Assembly: GCA_039995105.1 (NCBI GenBank)
Contig: CP146203.1
Location: 2,480,001 to 2,544,000 of the forward strand
Source of the DNA: Jonesiaceae bacterium BS-20
GTDB lineage: Bacteria > Actinomycetota > Actinomycetes > Actinomycetales > Cellulomonadaceae
Direction: 5' to 3'
DNA: 64,000 nt
Positions 1-10,069 of this stretch are shown here, in pieces. The first letter of the stretch is position 1. Every line of letters starts with the position of its first letter. A model generated the notes under the pieces. It made no database searches, had not been told where the DNA came from, and saw only the letters and a program-made list of their open reading frames with translations. Made by a program: the position numbers and the translations under genes.

Positions 1-138
1 GAAACTGCCACGTACATCTTTTCCCTTGTCCGGGGGCGTTAAATACGCCGGTCTCAAAGTACTATCATCATCTTGCACCGGTGCGTTTACAAAACACCGA
101 ATGTTGCCTTCCTTGACTGGCCAATCCGTAGTTTCAGC

Positions 139-3100
139 CTAGTCAGTCTGCGTTTCCGGTTCTGGCTCGGGTTCAGGGTCTGGCTCGGGTGGGGTCAGTG
201 TTACTTGTACGGTTGCCTCGGGTGAGTTGCCGCGTTCACTCGTTGCTCGGAGCTTGATGTTCACCGTGGTGAGACCGGTCAGCCCGTTGGTAATGATGAA
301 GCTGTTGGCCAGACCATTAGTCGACTTCCACTGTCCCTGACCAGTGCACTGGTCAATGCAGTATTCGTATCCGGTGACCGGGGTGCCGCGTGCCTGAGAG
401 ACCAGCCAGTTCAGTTCCACCTCCCACAAACGCCCAATTTGGGTGCCTGACAGGGATTGCGGCGCCAAGGGGGGAAGTTTCTTTTTAACCTCGGTACTTG
501 CTTGGCTCACCGCGTCACCGTGCTCGTTGGTGGCACGCACCTCAACTTGAACGTTCGCGGTGGTCGCACCGTTGGCAAAGTCGGTATATGAGCCTTGGAT
601 CAGTCCATTTGCGGGCAGCGGTTGCCATGGTCCCGAGCCATTAAGTCGGTACGTTAGCGCTGCGGTAGCGCCCCCATCTTGTCCCGGGTTAACCGTGAAG
701 TTGTAGGTCTCCCAACCACCCGAGGCACTGATCGTTGGGGCCTGCGCTCGAGTAGAAATTTGGGTTCCAGCAATGGTGATCCAGTTGGAAACCTCATCAC
801 GGCTGCTCACAGCGCGCACCCGATAGCTTTGGCTACTTTGTCCCGGAGTCAACCCGGTAACAACAAAACTGGTGTTATTGCCCGCCACGATACTCAGGCC
901 CTCAATCTCGTACCGTTTGATGGTTACCCCAACACCACCGGTGCTTGCCGGGGCCTGCCACTCGAGGCGCACCGCGCCGCGTTCAGCAAATGAGCGACCG
1001 GGAACGTTCGTTGCTGTGCCGCCGGTTGGGGCATCGGGAGCCTTGTGCGTGGAAACACGCACCTTGTTACTCGCTCTGGACTTGCCCACGCGGTTTTGGC
1101 TTTGGACCTCAACCTCATAGTCCAAACCATTAATCGCTTGAGTAAATACCCACTGGTGGGTACTGGCGTCGATCTCCTTGACCACGCCGCCTTCTCCCCG
1201 GAACGTGACAATATAACCGGTCAACGGGGCACCGTTCGTGTCTGCGTCGCTCGTCCAGGTCACCCTAATCCGGCCGTCGCCATCGCGCATGGCGGTGATT
1301 GCGGGCGCTCCCGGCCGGCCTGCCGGAATTGCCACAAGGGAGGCAGGACTCCAACCATCATCCGCTTGGCGTTTGGCGGCGTTGTTAGCACGTACCTTGG
1401 CCGTGTAGCCCGTGCCGTTCGTTGCGCCCTTGATGTTGAGTGCGGTCGTTGTGGCTTCAAAACGGTTCCGGCCAGCGATCGCTGGGGAGATCTCAACCGT
1501 GTACGAGGTAATGGCCGAGCCCTCATTCTCCGGGGCCGTCCAACTCAGGTTCAGTTCCCGGTCCCCGTCCACAATGCTCGGCGCAGCGGGCGCTGCGGGC
1601 AGGGCATTTGGCGTGACGGGCACCGAAGACTTCGAATGCTCCGACAACCCCACCTCGTTGCGGGCCTGGACGGTAAACGTGTACTCGGTTCCGTTGGTTA
1701 GCCCGGTGATTGCGCAAGAAGTACTTGCGCACATGGTGGTTGTTCCCCCGGGAGATTGCGTTACTAGGTAGTCAATGATTGGGGCCCCATTGGCGTTGGG
1801 GGCGTCCCAACTCAGCTTGACGGTTCGTGAGGACGTATCCGTAACCGTTGGTGTCCGCGGCGGCTCAGCGACCTTGCGCACGTGCACCTGGATTCGGCTC
1901 TCAACCGAGCGGTTGGGATCGTTGAGTGCGTCAGTAACCACGGCCGCCAACTCAACGGTTCCCGCAAAATCAGGGCCGGGTGTTACGAGCACCTGATTCC
2001 CCGTGATTTGGGCGACCGCCGCAGTTCCTTGGGTCAGCACGGAGACCGCGGAGACCCGTAGGCCTTGACCAAATGGGTCGTTGGCTCCGGCCAAGACATC
2101 AATGGTTTTGGGTTCCCCAGCGTTCGCGTTGACGGTGTGGTTATTCACCGCCGGCTTTGGCAGATTGGAGGCAACCACGGCAAAGTTCAGGACCGCCGAG
2201 GATTGTCCGGACAGCCCGTACCCAATGGTCAGCTGCACCTGTCCCTGTGTGCCACGGGCAACGGTTTCATCAGCCGAAATCTGCAGTTGTGACCCCTCAA
2301 TGTCTACCCGCACACCCGGCTTTGACACACCAGTTGACCGGTACGTCACCTGCGGGTCAGTGGTTCCGTCCGGGAACGAGGTCAATTGCAGCAGGTCCAC
2401 GGTAACGGGACTTGAGCCCTGCGGCACCATGACCGTTGTCGCTTGGAAAACCGGTGGCAGTTTGTCCTCGGCAAACACCGAGATAGGAAGGGTTAACACG
2501 GTTGACCGTTCCCCTTCGGTCGGAACGGCGTAGTCCCAGACTTCAAAAGTTATCGATGCCTTCCCCGCGTACCCGGGTTTGGAAACGAACCGCAGGGTGT
2601 CGCTTGTAGTGAGCAGGCTGGTCCCGTCGCTCTGGTTCGAGCGCACGGATTCTGGGTCCCGAATGTGGGCCTGTTTTCCGGTTCCAACTTGCACGTAGGC
2701 TGCCAGAGGAATGGTGAGTTCGGTTCCCGAGGCCACCCGCAGTTCCGGGGTTTTTGGGCGCAGAACCGGCGGGAAGTCTCCCTTAGCCGGAACCGTAATG
2801 AACGCATAGGAATAGACCGTGCGATCCCCCGTGGAAACATTGGTCAGCCGGTACGGAATCGTCTGGGCGTTGGGGCCCAAAAGTATGGTCACTTTGCCAT
2901 CCGGTGTGACCGTGGCTACCGCGCTGTGGCTCGTCGGTACGGATACCTCGAGGTCGCTGAGTGCACCGGATGGGTTCTCGGCAACTTCCAGGACATCAAT
3001 CTCAGCTATGTCCTTGTCCAAGACTTCAAGCGGGGCCACAACGATGTCCCTGGCAATTGGGGCCGCGAGCTCAGCTTCCGGGTTGACATGGACGCGCAGG

Positions 3101-6100
3101 ACCGCCGCTCCAGTATTTCCTAGAGCGTTGCGTACCGCGTAGGGAATAGCTATGGTCCCGGTCGCTGAATCGGGGACTTCAACCACGATGCGCCGGCCAT
3201 CGACCCGAGCCGAAACACCGGGGATAACGCCGAGTGGTTCAAGGGTCAGTTCCTGCCCGGAGGGGTCCACGTCGTTGCGCAGCACCCGCACCTCAACCGT
3301 GGTGCCCGGGGTTACGGTGACTTCATCGTCGCTGGCCACGATCGGTAGCGGAACGGCTGGGTCAGCAACGATTCCAACCCGAATGGTGCCCACTGCGCGT
3401 TGTCCCGTCCAGTCCTCAACCGCGTAGGTAAAGGTGTCGGTGCCTCGAGTGTTCATATCCGCCGTGTACTCAAGCCAGTCTGCACCGATCGCGCTAATAT
3501 GCCCGAGTGTAGGTACTTGATCTCCAAGGCCCAGCAGTACAACGCCATCGCCGTCGGAATCAATTCCGGTAAGGGGAATCTGGATCAGTGTTGGCTTACC
3601 GGAGTAGGTACGCGCGGTCAGGTCCAAAGGGGTCGGTGGCGACTTGGATTCCGGGGTCGACTCATGGACCACCACGGTCAGTTCACCGGTAGAAATATTG
3701 CCGGCCGAGTCCATGACGTTAAAGATGGTGTTGGTGGTTCTGGCCTTACCCGGTGCCTGGTAACGCAGGGTGTCACCGGAAACGAAGAGCAGGCCTTCGC
3801 CTGATTCAAGCGGTTGGGGCAGGTCCTGGAGCACTCGAACCGGGTCGCCGTCCGGGTCAGAAACAAAATCTAGAACGGGGATGGTAACCACGCCTGATGT
3901 GCGGACCGTAACCTTAATTGGGGTCACCACGGGGGCGTGCTGCTGGGCGGACGGCGGAACGGGTTGGACCAGGATGGTTCCCCGGGTCACCCCAACCCCG
4001 TTGTCTACCTCATAGCTGACTTCCTCAGGCTCGGTTAACCCTATCCGGGAGGAAATTTTTACTAGCCGGTTCTCAATCACTCCGACGGTCAAAGCGGATT
4101 CGGGTGCCGTTTGCACACCGGTGAGCACCAGGACCCCGCCTCTGGGGTCAAAGTCGTTATCCAACGGCGCCACGGTTACTTCACCACCGGCCGGAAGCAA
4201 AGCTAGGTCAGCAACCGCAATCGGTTTTTGATCCTGGTCGCTGAAGTCCCTGATGTCGATCCGTGCAAGGCCGGTGACCGTGTGGGGTCCGGCCACCACG
4301 GTGAAGCGCAGGTAGTAGGTCCCGATGCTGGGCGCGGTGAAGGTAAAGGTCCCGGCATCAAAATTAGGCACGGCCGTTGTTCCGGCCACGGGTTCAACTG
4401 CCGCCAGACGGGCGGGCTCCTTCGAGCGCGACTGCACGGCGGATAGCACATCAACCTCGACGGGCTGAGTAACAAAACCTACTTCGTGGATGGGATCAAT
4501 GATCGGAGTGAGTGTGCCAACCGATCGCGTGGTCATCTCCATCGTTCCGGTGGCGACACCGCCGCGCCCGTCACTGACGGTCAACGTAATGACCGAGGTG
4601 CCAAACGCGGCTGGATCGGCCACGAACGTGACCATGCCATCTTGCCGGAATTGCACAGCGCCGGGGCCCTCGGTAAGCACGGCATTTTGCAGAACTAGGA
4701 AGTCCCCATCGGGGTCCCAGAACGCCGCCAACGCGTTCATACTGAGACTGCCACCGACCTCAACCTCACCGCGCAGCGTTTGGTTCTGTTCGGGGTCAAC
4801 GTTGGTTCGGTCCCCGTGGACGGTAAGGGTCATGGTCGCGGCAGAGGGTGGGTTAGTTCCCCGCCCATCGGAAATCGCGTAGGTCAATTTGGCAGTGCCG
4901 TTGGCATCCGGGTGCACTTGGACCTGGAGCGCCCGACCACCGGCGATTACCTCGGCTACCCCAAAATCGGAGTCAAGCTCACTGATCTCCGAGATCGCGA
5001 TGATTCCGCACTGCCCAACCACGTCGTTATTGAGGACGGGCAGAATGCTGGTGTGGCCGGCGCGCACACCAAAGGCGTCATCGCGAGCGTCCGGTGGGGT
5101 GTCGGTTTCTTCGCATTGATTCAGGTCCGCAGTTTGGGACTCGTTTTCTTCGGTCTCATTGTCCGCAGACTCTGGATCTTTGGGGGCAATAATTTCCGAC
5201 CAGTTGGGCAACTCACTCTGCGGGATCTCATCTTGCAGCCACACTCTGCCCTGCAGCACATCATTGAGTACCAGCTGGTTACGGTTTATTCGGAACTTTA
5301 GGCTTGCAGATGCACTGACTTGGTCAAGCGTCAACTCTTCTACATCCGCACCGCAGGCTCGCACATAGTTGTTCTCAGGGGAGGCCCAAGCGCCGTGCGC
5401 GCAGTTATTGAGCCACACGGGTTGCGTTGGTGGTCCCGCAACATCTTGGCTGAGAACGGTGACCGTTCCCTTGGTTAGATCAATATCTAGCAGGTGCGTG
5501 CTGGTTGCCACGAGCACTTGGGAGCGGTTTTCTCCCGGATGTTGGGCCACCGGGTCCGTGCCGTAGGGGCTGAGGTCGACAACCGTTTTCTCGGTGTACA
5601 GGCTACTTCCTGCCAGCACAACCGGTGTTTCCCCGACGAGTGTCAGTTGCGCTCCGGTAAGGTCGGTGGCCTGCGGGAGCGTGATTTTGCGGCTACCTAC
5701 CGCCGTGCCGTCCACGTATCCTGCAAGTCCATGAATCGTTGCCGTGGCAGGTTCCAAGCCGTACACAATTCCCTGCGTGGAAACCGCTCCGACTCCACCC
5801 GGCCCCAGAGTGAGCGTGGGCTCGTCTTCTTCCGTAATCGCGGAAAGCGCGGCAACGTCCTGCACATACAGGTCGCCGTTTTGGGTTGTCACCGTAACCG
5901 TTGAGTTTCCAAGGTTGACGGTCGACTCCGCGGGGATGGCAATATCCATGGCCAATTCCATGTTGGCCGGGTCCACTTTTGCCAGCCGAGCGGGTTGTAC
6001 CAGCAGCACGTCTTGGTGATGTTGCAGCACATCAAATAATGGGTCCGGTGAAAAAACTGCCCCGTTTAGCTCCTTGACCTGGGTGTTAAACCGGCCAAGT

Positions 6101-6339
6101 TTGAGTTCCGCGGTATTGGTAATCCAGACCGCACCGTCATTGAGGTCGACTTCCGAAACTTTGATCCCCGGGTTGATGACGGCCAGGGTTGCAAGCACAG
6201 CGGGCAGGGTCACCCCGGCCGCGAAAACAGTTGTCCGCGTATGGTTTCGCGGGGAGTTTTGCGCTCGATTAGCTTTCCGGTTCGCCGCGCGAGACTGCCG
6301 CTTGGACCGGAGTGAACTAAAAACACCTGAACGCTTCAA
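139..6339 (-). CDS. Giant membrane-anchored Ig-like/Fn3 repeat protein
   Basis: 2066 residues. A basic N-terminus (about 1-36) is followed by one hydrophobic segment (about 37-58), so the bulk is probably extracytoplasmic. Residues about 60-400 look like irregular beta repeats, possibly a propeller. About 415-1480 hold tandem Ig/cadherin-like repeats with recurrent DPDGD and DGRG motifs, and about 1490-2050 hold five or six fibronectin type III domains. The tail is Pro-Glu rich; no LPXTG signal is visible. The start is TTG at 6339, abutting the TAA of the kinase gene upstream, so it is the last visible gene of the FHA/PP2C/FHA/kinase run and probably translationally coupled. In other actinobacteria such proteins sit beside MoxR/DUF58/transglutaminase genes, which would lie beyond the window edge. 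An adhesive or cell-surface sensing role is inference; the ligand is unknown. Confidence 0.85.
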   Translation of the reverse strand: MKRSGVFSSLRSKRQSRAANRKANRAQNSPRNHTRTTVFAAGVTLPAVLATLAVINPGIKVSEVDLNDGAVWITNTAELKLGRFNTQVKELNGAVFSPDPLFDVLQHHQDVLLVQPARLAKVDPANMELAMDIAIPAESTVNLGNSTVTVTTQNGDLYVQDVAALSAITEEDEPTLTLGPGGVGAVSTQGIVYGLEPATATIHGLAGYVDGTAVGSRKITLPQATDLTGAQLTLVGETPVVLAGSSLYTEKTVVDLSPYGTDPVAQHPGENRSQVLVATSTHLLDIDLTKGTVTVLSQDVAGPPTQPVWLNNCAHGAWASPENNYVRACGADVEELTLDQVSASASLKFRINRNQLVLNDVLQGRVWLQDEIPQSELPNWSEIIAPKDPESADNETEENESQTADLNQCEETDTPPDARDDAFGVRAGHTSILPVLNNDVVGQCGIIAISEISELDSDFGVAEVIAGGRALQVQVHPDANGTAKLTYAISDGRGTNPPSAATMTLTVHGDRTNVDPEQNQTLRGEVEVGGSLSMNALAAFWDPDGDFLVLQNAVLTEGPGAVQFRQDGMVTFVADPAAFGTSVITLTVSDGRGGVATGTMEMTTRSVGTLTPIIDPIHEVGFVTQPVEVDVLSAVQSRSKEPARLAAVEPVAGTTAVPNFDAGTFTFTAPSIGTYYLRFTVVAGPHTVTGLARIDIRDFSDQDQKPIAVADLALLPAGGEVTVAPLDNDFDPRGGVLVLTGVQTAPESALTVGVIENRLVKISSRIGLTEPEEVSYEVDNGVGVTRGTILVQPVPPSAQQHAPVVTPIKVTVRTSGVVTIPVLDFVSDPDGDPVRVLQDLPQPLESGEGLLFVSGDTLRYQAPGKARTTNTIFNVMDSAGNISTGELTVVVHESTPESKSPPTPLDLTARTYSGKPTLIQIPLTGIDSDGDGVVLLGLGDQVPTLGHISAIGADWLEYTADMNTRGTDTFTYAVEDWTGQRAVGTIRVGIVADPAVPLPIVASDDEVTVTPGTTVEVRVLRNDVDPSGQELTLEPLGVIPGVSARVDGRRIVVEVPDSATGTIAIPYAVRNALGNTGAAVLRVHVNPEAELAAPIARDIVVAPLEVLDKDIAEIDVLEVAENPSGALSDLEVSVPTSHSAVATVTPDGKVTILLGPNAQTIPYRLTNVSTGDRTVYSYAFITVPAKGDFPPVLRPKTPELRVASGTELTIPLAAYVQVGTGKQAHIRDPESVRSNQSDGTSLLTTSDTLRFVSKPGYAGKASITFEVWDYAVPTEGERSTVLTLPISVFAEDKLPPVFQATTVMVPQGSSPVTVDLLQLTSFPDGTTDPQVTYRSTGVSKPGVRVDIEGSQLQISADETVARGTQGQVQLTIGYGLSGQSSAVLNFAVVASNLPKPAVNNHTVNANAGEPKTIDVLAGANDPFGQGLRVSAVSVLTQGTAAVAQITGNQVLVTPGPDFAGTVELAAVVTDALNDPNRSVESRIQVHVRKVAEPPRTPTVTDTSSRTVKLSWDAPNANGAPIIDYLVTQSPGGTTTMCASTSCAITGLTNGTEYTFTVQARNEVGLSEHSKSSVPVTPNALPAAPAAPSIVDGDRELNLSWTAPENEGSAITSYTVEISPAIAGRNRFEATTTALNIKGATNGTGYTAKVRANNAAKRQADDGWSPASLVAIPAGRPGAPAITAMRDGDGRIRVTWTSDADTNGAPLTGYIVTFRGEGGVVKEIDASTHQWVFTQAINGLDYEVEVQSQNRVGKSRASNKVRVSTHKAPDAPTGGTATNVPGRSFAERGAVRLEWQAPASTGGVGVTIKRYEIEGLSIVAGNNTSFVVTGLTPGQSSQSYRVRAVSSRDEVSNWITIAGTQISTRAQAPTISASGGWETYNFTVNPGQDGGATAALTYRLNGSGPWQPLPANGLIQGSYTDFANGATTANVQVEVRATNEHGDAVSQASTEVKKKLPPLAPQSLSGTQIGRLWEVELNWLVSQARGTPVTGYEYCIDQCTGQGQWKSTNGLANSFIITNGLTGLTTVNIKLRATSERGNSPEATVQVTLTPPEPDPEPEPEPETQTD

Positions 6340-8205
6340 TTAACTACATTTCTTGGTTGGGTTGGTTGAGGCTTTCCCATTTTCACGCACGAGAGAGACT
6401 TCAATACACACGGATTCTTGGTCCGCGGATAACGGAACGGCAACCTCGGGTTCGGAAATCCGAACCGCTTGGCTTTCTTGACCCACGGTGATAATCCGCC
6501 ACACGTAATAGTCGCCTGTTTGTGGATTGGGGTTCGTCCACGCAAACGTCACCGCATCGGTTCCGGAACGCACAACAGACATGTCGGTTACCGACGGAAC
6601 CGCGCCTTGCATGGCCCCGAGGTCCTCGTCCTCAAATACTTCTTGGTCCCGAATGCGGTCCCGATTTTCGCTTCCTAGGATATTTTTTCCAACAAAAAAT
6701 AGCACGGTAAACAAGGCTATGAGGCTCACAATCGAGACAAGTGTCTTGACGTGCTGGCCTCGAGGCGTGCTTGTTTGTTCCGCGGTATGGCGCAATGACT
6801 TGAAATAACCCGGGTCCGCGGTGTCCTCGGGTTTGAACTGACGCGGTTGCACATTTGGAGCCGGTATACCGGGCACAGGGGCCGGCCCTGAGCGCTCCGG
6901 TGCGGTGCCGCGTTGGGCAAAGCCTGCATTTCCCGATGCCGCATTGAGCCCGGTTGTCAGCTGCGGGTGCCCCGTGGTGGCGCCCGGAGCGGGCGGTGGT
7001 CCCACCGGTTGTTGCGGACTGTGGGGCGCAATCGGCTGCTTCAGTGGTGGCGGCGGCACCGGTCGCGAGTTCGGATTAACCTGCCGGGCGTGAGCAATGT
7101 TTTGTTGCGCGGGAATAGAGGTGATGGGTCGCAGTCGAGTTTCCCGGTCGGCCTCGGGTTCGCTGGCAGCGGCGTGGCCGGAGGTACCTTGATCCGGGTT
7201 GATGCTGGTGATCGAGCGTAGCCGGGTGGCTTCATCCTCATCCTCGATGGGCCCGGAACCGGCTGAGGAATCAAGGATTCCAGCCGGGTTAGTTTGGGGG
7301 TTTACCGGTCCCAGTGATGAGGAGTTAGGTGGCACTACCTCGGGGATGTCGATTCCGGTTACCGGCAGCTGCATTTTTCGTTCGATCTGCTGCAGTGCGT
7401 GGGCAAGTGCCAGGGCACTTGGGAACCGTAGGTCCGGATGCTTTTGCATACCGCGGGCCAAGATCGTGTTGAGTTCGATTGGCACATCAACGCGCTCTAT
7501 TGGCGGTGGTGGGTCCTTTTCGATCCGGGCGATTAGCTCGAGTGGGGTGTTACTCTGCCTCGGTTTTTCAAATGGTGAGCGGCCGGCCAACAGCGTGTAT
7601 AGGGTCGCCGCAAGTGAATACACGTCGGAGCGGGCATCGCCGATTGGAACTTCTCGCAGCAACTCCGGGGGCGCCCAAGGAATTGACATTCCGGCGGCCA
7701 CAATTTTGTCTCCAATGGCGCCCGCAATCCCAAAGTCGGTCAGAGCAGGCCAACCAAAGTCCGTGGCCAAGATGTTGGCCGGTTTGATGTCACGGTGCAG
7801 CACTCCACTGCGGTGTGCGGTCTCTACCGCGGAAGCAACTCGAATTCCCGTGCGTAGTACCTCCGCCACGGAAATGCGTTCATTGCGGAACCGGGCCCCC
7901 AGATTCGGCCGGGCGCAGTATTCCATCACAAAGTACGGTCGCCCGTCCGCAGCAATTGCGGCTTGGTGAATCGCTACGATTGACGGGTGTTGGGACAACC
8001 CAGCCATGATGTTGGCCTCGGCAAAGAACCCCTCTTGGAACCCCTCATCAACAGAGGTAGGTAGGAGCACCTTGACCGCAACCGGGCGGCGCGGAAACTC
8101 TTGCAGGTATTCAAAGACATCGGCAAATCCGCCCATGCCAAGCAACCCGACATATTGGAATCCGGGAATTTTGGGGGGCAGGGAAGGTTGTCTGCGCTGG
8201 TTCAT
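6340..8205 (-). CDS. Receptor-type Ser/Thr protein kinase (PknB-like)
   Basis: 621 residues. The N-terminal kinase domain has a Gly-rich loop (about 23-31, GMGGFADVF), the ATP-anchoring lysine K45, a probable alpha-C glutamate E63, the catalytic loop HRDIKPAN (137-144, D139) and DFG (157-159). A Pro-rich low-complexity linker (about 270-480) contains several TRLR-like motifs that could be phospho-acceptor/FHA ligands. A transmembrane helix lies near 500-525 and is followed by a short Fn3-like extracytoplasmic domain rather than PASTA repeats. The start ATG overlaps the stop of the upstream FHA gene by 4 nt. With the PP2C phosphatase and FHA readers upstream it forms a complete phospho-signalling module, with the giant surface protein as the probable output or partner. 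Confidence 0.92.
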   Translation of the reverse strand: MNQRRQPSLPPKIPGFQYVGLLGMGGFADVFEYLQEFPRRPVAVKVLLPTSVDEGFQEGFFAEANIMAGLSQHPSIVAIHQAAIAADGRPYFVMEYCARPNLGARFRNERISVAEVLRTGIRVASAVETAHRSGVLHRDIKPANILATDFGWPALTDFGIAGAIGDKIVAAGMSIPWAPPELLREVPIGDARSDVYSLAATLYTLLAGRSPFEKPRQSNTPLELIARIEKDPPPPIERVDVPIELNTILARGMQKHPDLRFPSALALAHALQQIERKMQLPVTGIDIPEVVPPNSSSLGPVNPQTNPAGILDSSAGSGPIEDEDEATRLRSITSINPDQGTSGHAAASEPEADRETRLRPITSIPAQQNIAHARQVNPNSRPVPPPPLKQPIAPHSPQQPVGPPPAPGATTGHPQLTTGLNAASGNAGFAQRGTAPERSGPAPVPGIPAPNVQPRQFKPEDTADPGYFKSLRHTAEQTSTPRGQHVKTLVSIVSLIALFTVLFFVGKNILGSENRDRIRDQEVFEDEDLGAMQGAVPSVTDMSVVRSGTDAVTFAWTNPNPQTGDYYVWRIITVGQESQAVRISEPEVAVPLSADQESVCIEVSLVRENGKASTNPTKKCS

Positions 8206-9257
8206 AGGCCGGCTTCAACCCGGAAGAATACGCCATCACCCAAATCCACAACGGCCCCCGCCGGCACCGGGGTGGGCTCATCGGGGTGTAACCGGCGGGG
8301 CCCGTGCTGCGGCTCGCTCAGGATTACGCCGTTTGTTGAGTTGAGGTCCGTGACCATAATCAAGTCTCCCTCGAACCGCACCTGCACGTGGGTTCGAGAA
8401 ATATCGTTGTTGGGTGAGGTTACCGCGATCAAACGCGGTAGTTCTCGGCCAGAAACTCGGGTGGCGCTGGGTGCTCGACCAATCAGGACCGGCTGATCCA
8501 GCACGACCCGCTCGCCCGTATGCATGACAATGACCGGGAACGGAGCCGGAACCGCTGGCACCACTCCCGTTGCCATTTGGGCCCGTACCTCAACCAAGTT
8601 ATTGGTCAAGATCGTGTGATCATCGATCTCGGGCACCGGTGGATCCGGAACAGGAGCCACAACGAGCGCGACCGTGGCTTGCTCATGAACCGGTGGCGCC
8701 GGTGGTGGGCTCGGTTCTGGGTTGACCTCTGCCGCCGCTGCAGGCGTGTGGTCCGGCTGCGGTACGACACTGGCGAGTAAGTCATTGTCGTGCTGAGGTG
8801 ACCAACCAGAACTGACCAGAGCCCCCTTGCGGGCCACTCCGGAAGCTAATAGGCACGGCTCTATTCCGCACAGCCCGGGAGCCTGTGTGCTCAGGGTGAT
8901 TGCGAATTCGAGGTCCCCCTCTAGGGCAGTATCAACCCAGGTATTTGCCGCTTGGCCGGTGATGATCTGACGGTTCCCAAAGGCATCTAGGGTGTGCACG
9001 CTTGCGTTTGCGCGCACAATCACGTGCAATCCGGAGTCGGTCTTGCGTGCCATGGCAAAATCTGGTGCACCTGCGATACCACCCGAAAGGATCAGAGCCA
9101 GGGCCCGTGACAGCGGGTTTTCTAGGGCTAGTTCTTGCCAGAGCAGCAAGCCTAGGTCGGCATCGAGCTCGGTTGCGGAAGTAGAGGGACTGAGCATGAT
9201 GAAGATGCCGTCGCGTGCAACGGTCAAATGCGGTCCTTGACTTGTCGTCATCAACAT
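8202..9257 (-). CDS. FHA-domain protein with N-terminal unknown domain
   Basis: 351 residues. The N-terminal half (about 1-180) has no motif I recognise. A Pro/Val-rich linker follows, and the C-terminal about 100 residues form an FHA domain: IGR near the first strand, a SRTHVQV stretch and DLNSTNGV. FHA domains bind phosphothreonine, so this is a likely adaptor for the neighbouring kinase. The ATG at 9257 is preceded by GGAG and comes just after the stop of the phosphatase gene; its own stop overlaps the kinase start. Length and the N-terminal extension distinguish it from the small stand-alone FHA protein at the head of the cluster. Confidence 0.85.
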   Translation of the reverse strand: MLMTTSQGPHLTVARDGIFIMLSPSTSATELDADLGLLLWQELALENPLSRALALILSGGIAGAPDFAMARKTDSGLHVIVRANASVHTLDAFGNRQIITGQAANTWVDTALEGDLEFAITLSTQAPGLCGIEPCLLASGVARKGALVSSGWSPQHDNDLLASVVPQPDHTPAAAAEVNPEPSPPPAPPVHEQATVALVVAPVPDPPVPEIDDHTILTNNLVEVRAQMATGVVPAVPAPFPVIVMHTGERVVLDQPVLIGRAPSATRVSGRELPRLIAVTSPNNDISRTHVQVRFEGDLIMVTDLNSTNGVILSEPQHGPRRLHPDEPTPVPAGAVVDLGDGVFFRVEAGL

Positions 9258-9259
9258 GA

Positions 9260-10069
9260 CTACTCACTCCTTGTCTGCGGCGGTAGCGGAGGGTGGGGCG
9301 GGGGTCCACTCCTGGTCACTTCGAAGCCCAAACTCGCGGTAATTGGGGCTGCGTCGCTAGTGACTACGACGACCGTGATGTTATCCCGTCCGCCTGCGTT
9401 GTTAGCCGCTTGCACTAGGTTATCCGCAACCTGCTGCGGATTTGTAGTCGACCGCCAAATGTCACCAAGTTCTTCATCTGACAATTCATTGGTCAAACCG
9501 TCGGAACACAGCAGAATCTGATCTCCCTGAGCTATTGGTAGCAGCCAATAGTCCGGCTCCGGGGCGGTCAAGGTCTCAAGTGCGCGGGTGATGACATGGC
9601 GCTCCGCATGCGCATGAGCCTCCTGGGCGGTCAGCACCCCGGCATCGATAAGTTCTTGGACAACGGAGTGGTCCACACTGATTTGGGTGAGCTTGCCAGC
9701 CGTATCCAGGTGGTAGGCCCGGGAATCTCCTAGGTTGAATACCAGCCAGTACGCTGCGCCATCTTGAAGGACGATGGCAACGCCGCACACGGTTGTCCCA
9801 CCAACTCCGCTGGGCAGCATCGCGCGCATGGTCGTTGCCGCCCGCTCAAAGCAGGCATCGACCTGTTGCGGTTCTAACGCCATAAAGTGTGACAGTGTGG
9901 CGAACTCTCGGGCCGCGATGGCGCTAGCTACCTCGCCGCGTTGATGGCCTCCCATTCCGTCAGCAACAACAAAAATTGGGCTTTGGGCTAGGTACGAGTC
10001 TTCATTTATCTTGCGGCGGCCACCCACGTGACTGGCTGCCCCCCAAGGGGGTCTCACTGCCTGGTGCAC
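9260..10069 (-). CDS. PP2C-family protein serine/threonine phosphatase
   Basis: About 269 residues from the GTG at 10069. The open frame extends further to 10156, but that would overlap the upstream FHA gene, whereas this GTG overlaps the FHA stop by one nucleotide (TAGTG). Metal-binding PP2C motifs are visible: RRKINEDS near the N-terminus, VVADGMGGH, a LGDSRAY strand, LLCSDGLTNELSD and GGRDNITVVVV. It should dephosphorylate targets of the kinase encoded two genes downstream. No membrane segment is seen, so it is cytoplasmic, unlike PstP-type phosphatases with an extracellular tail. Confidence 0.9.
   Translation of the reverse strand: MHQAVRPPWGAASHVGGRRKINEDSYLAQSPIFVVADGMGGHQRGEVASAIAAREFATLSHFMALEPQQVDACFERAATTMRAMLPSGVGGTTVCGVAIVLQDGAAYWLVFNLGDSRAYHLDTAGKLTQISVDHSVVQELIDAGVLTAQEAHAHAERHVITRALETLTAPEPDYWLLPIAQGDQILLCSDGLTNELSDEELGDIWRSTTNPQQVADNLVQAANNAGGRDNITVVVVTSDAAPITASLGFEVTRSGPPPHPPLPPQTRSE

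Noticed and set aside
1045-1701. Long plus-strand frame inside the giant protein gene (218 codons)
   Set aside because: Antisense shadow of a GC-rich gene; no domain or RBS, and the opposite frame has clear Fn3 motifs.
7199-7969. 256-codon plus-strand frame over the kinase gene
   Set aside because: Antisense to well-conserved kinase motifs; its residues are low-complexity Ser/Gly/Arg.
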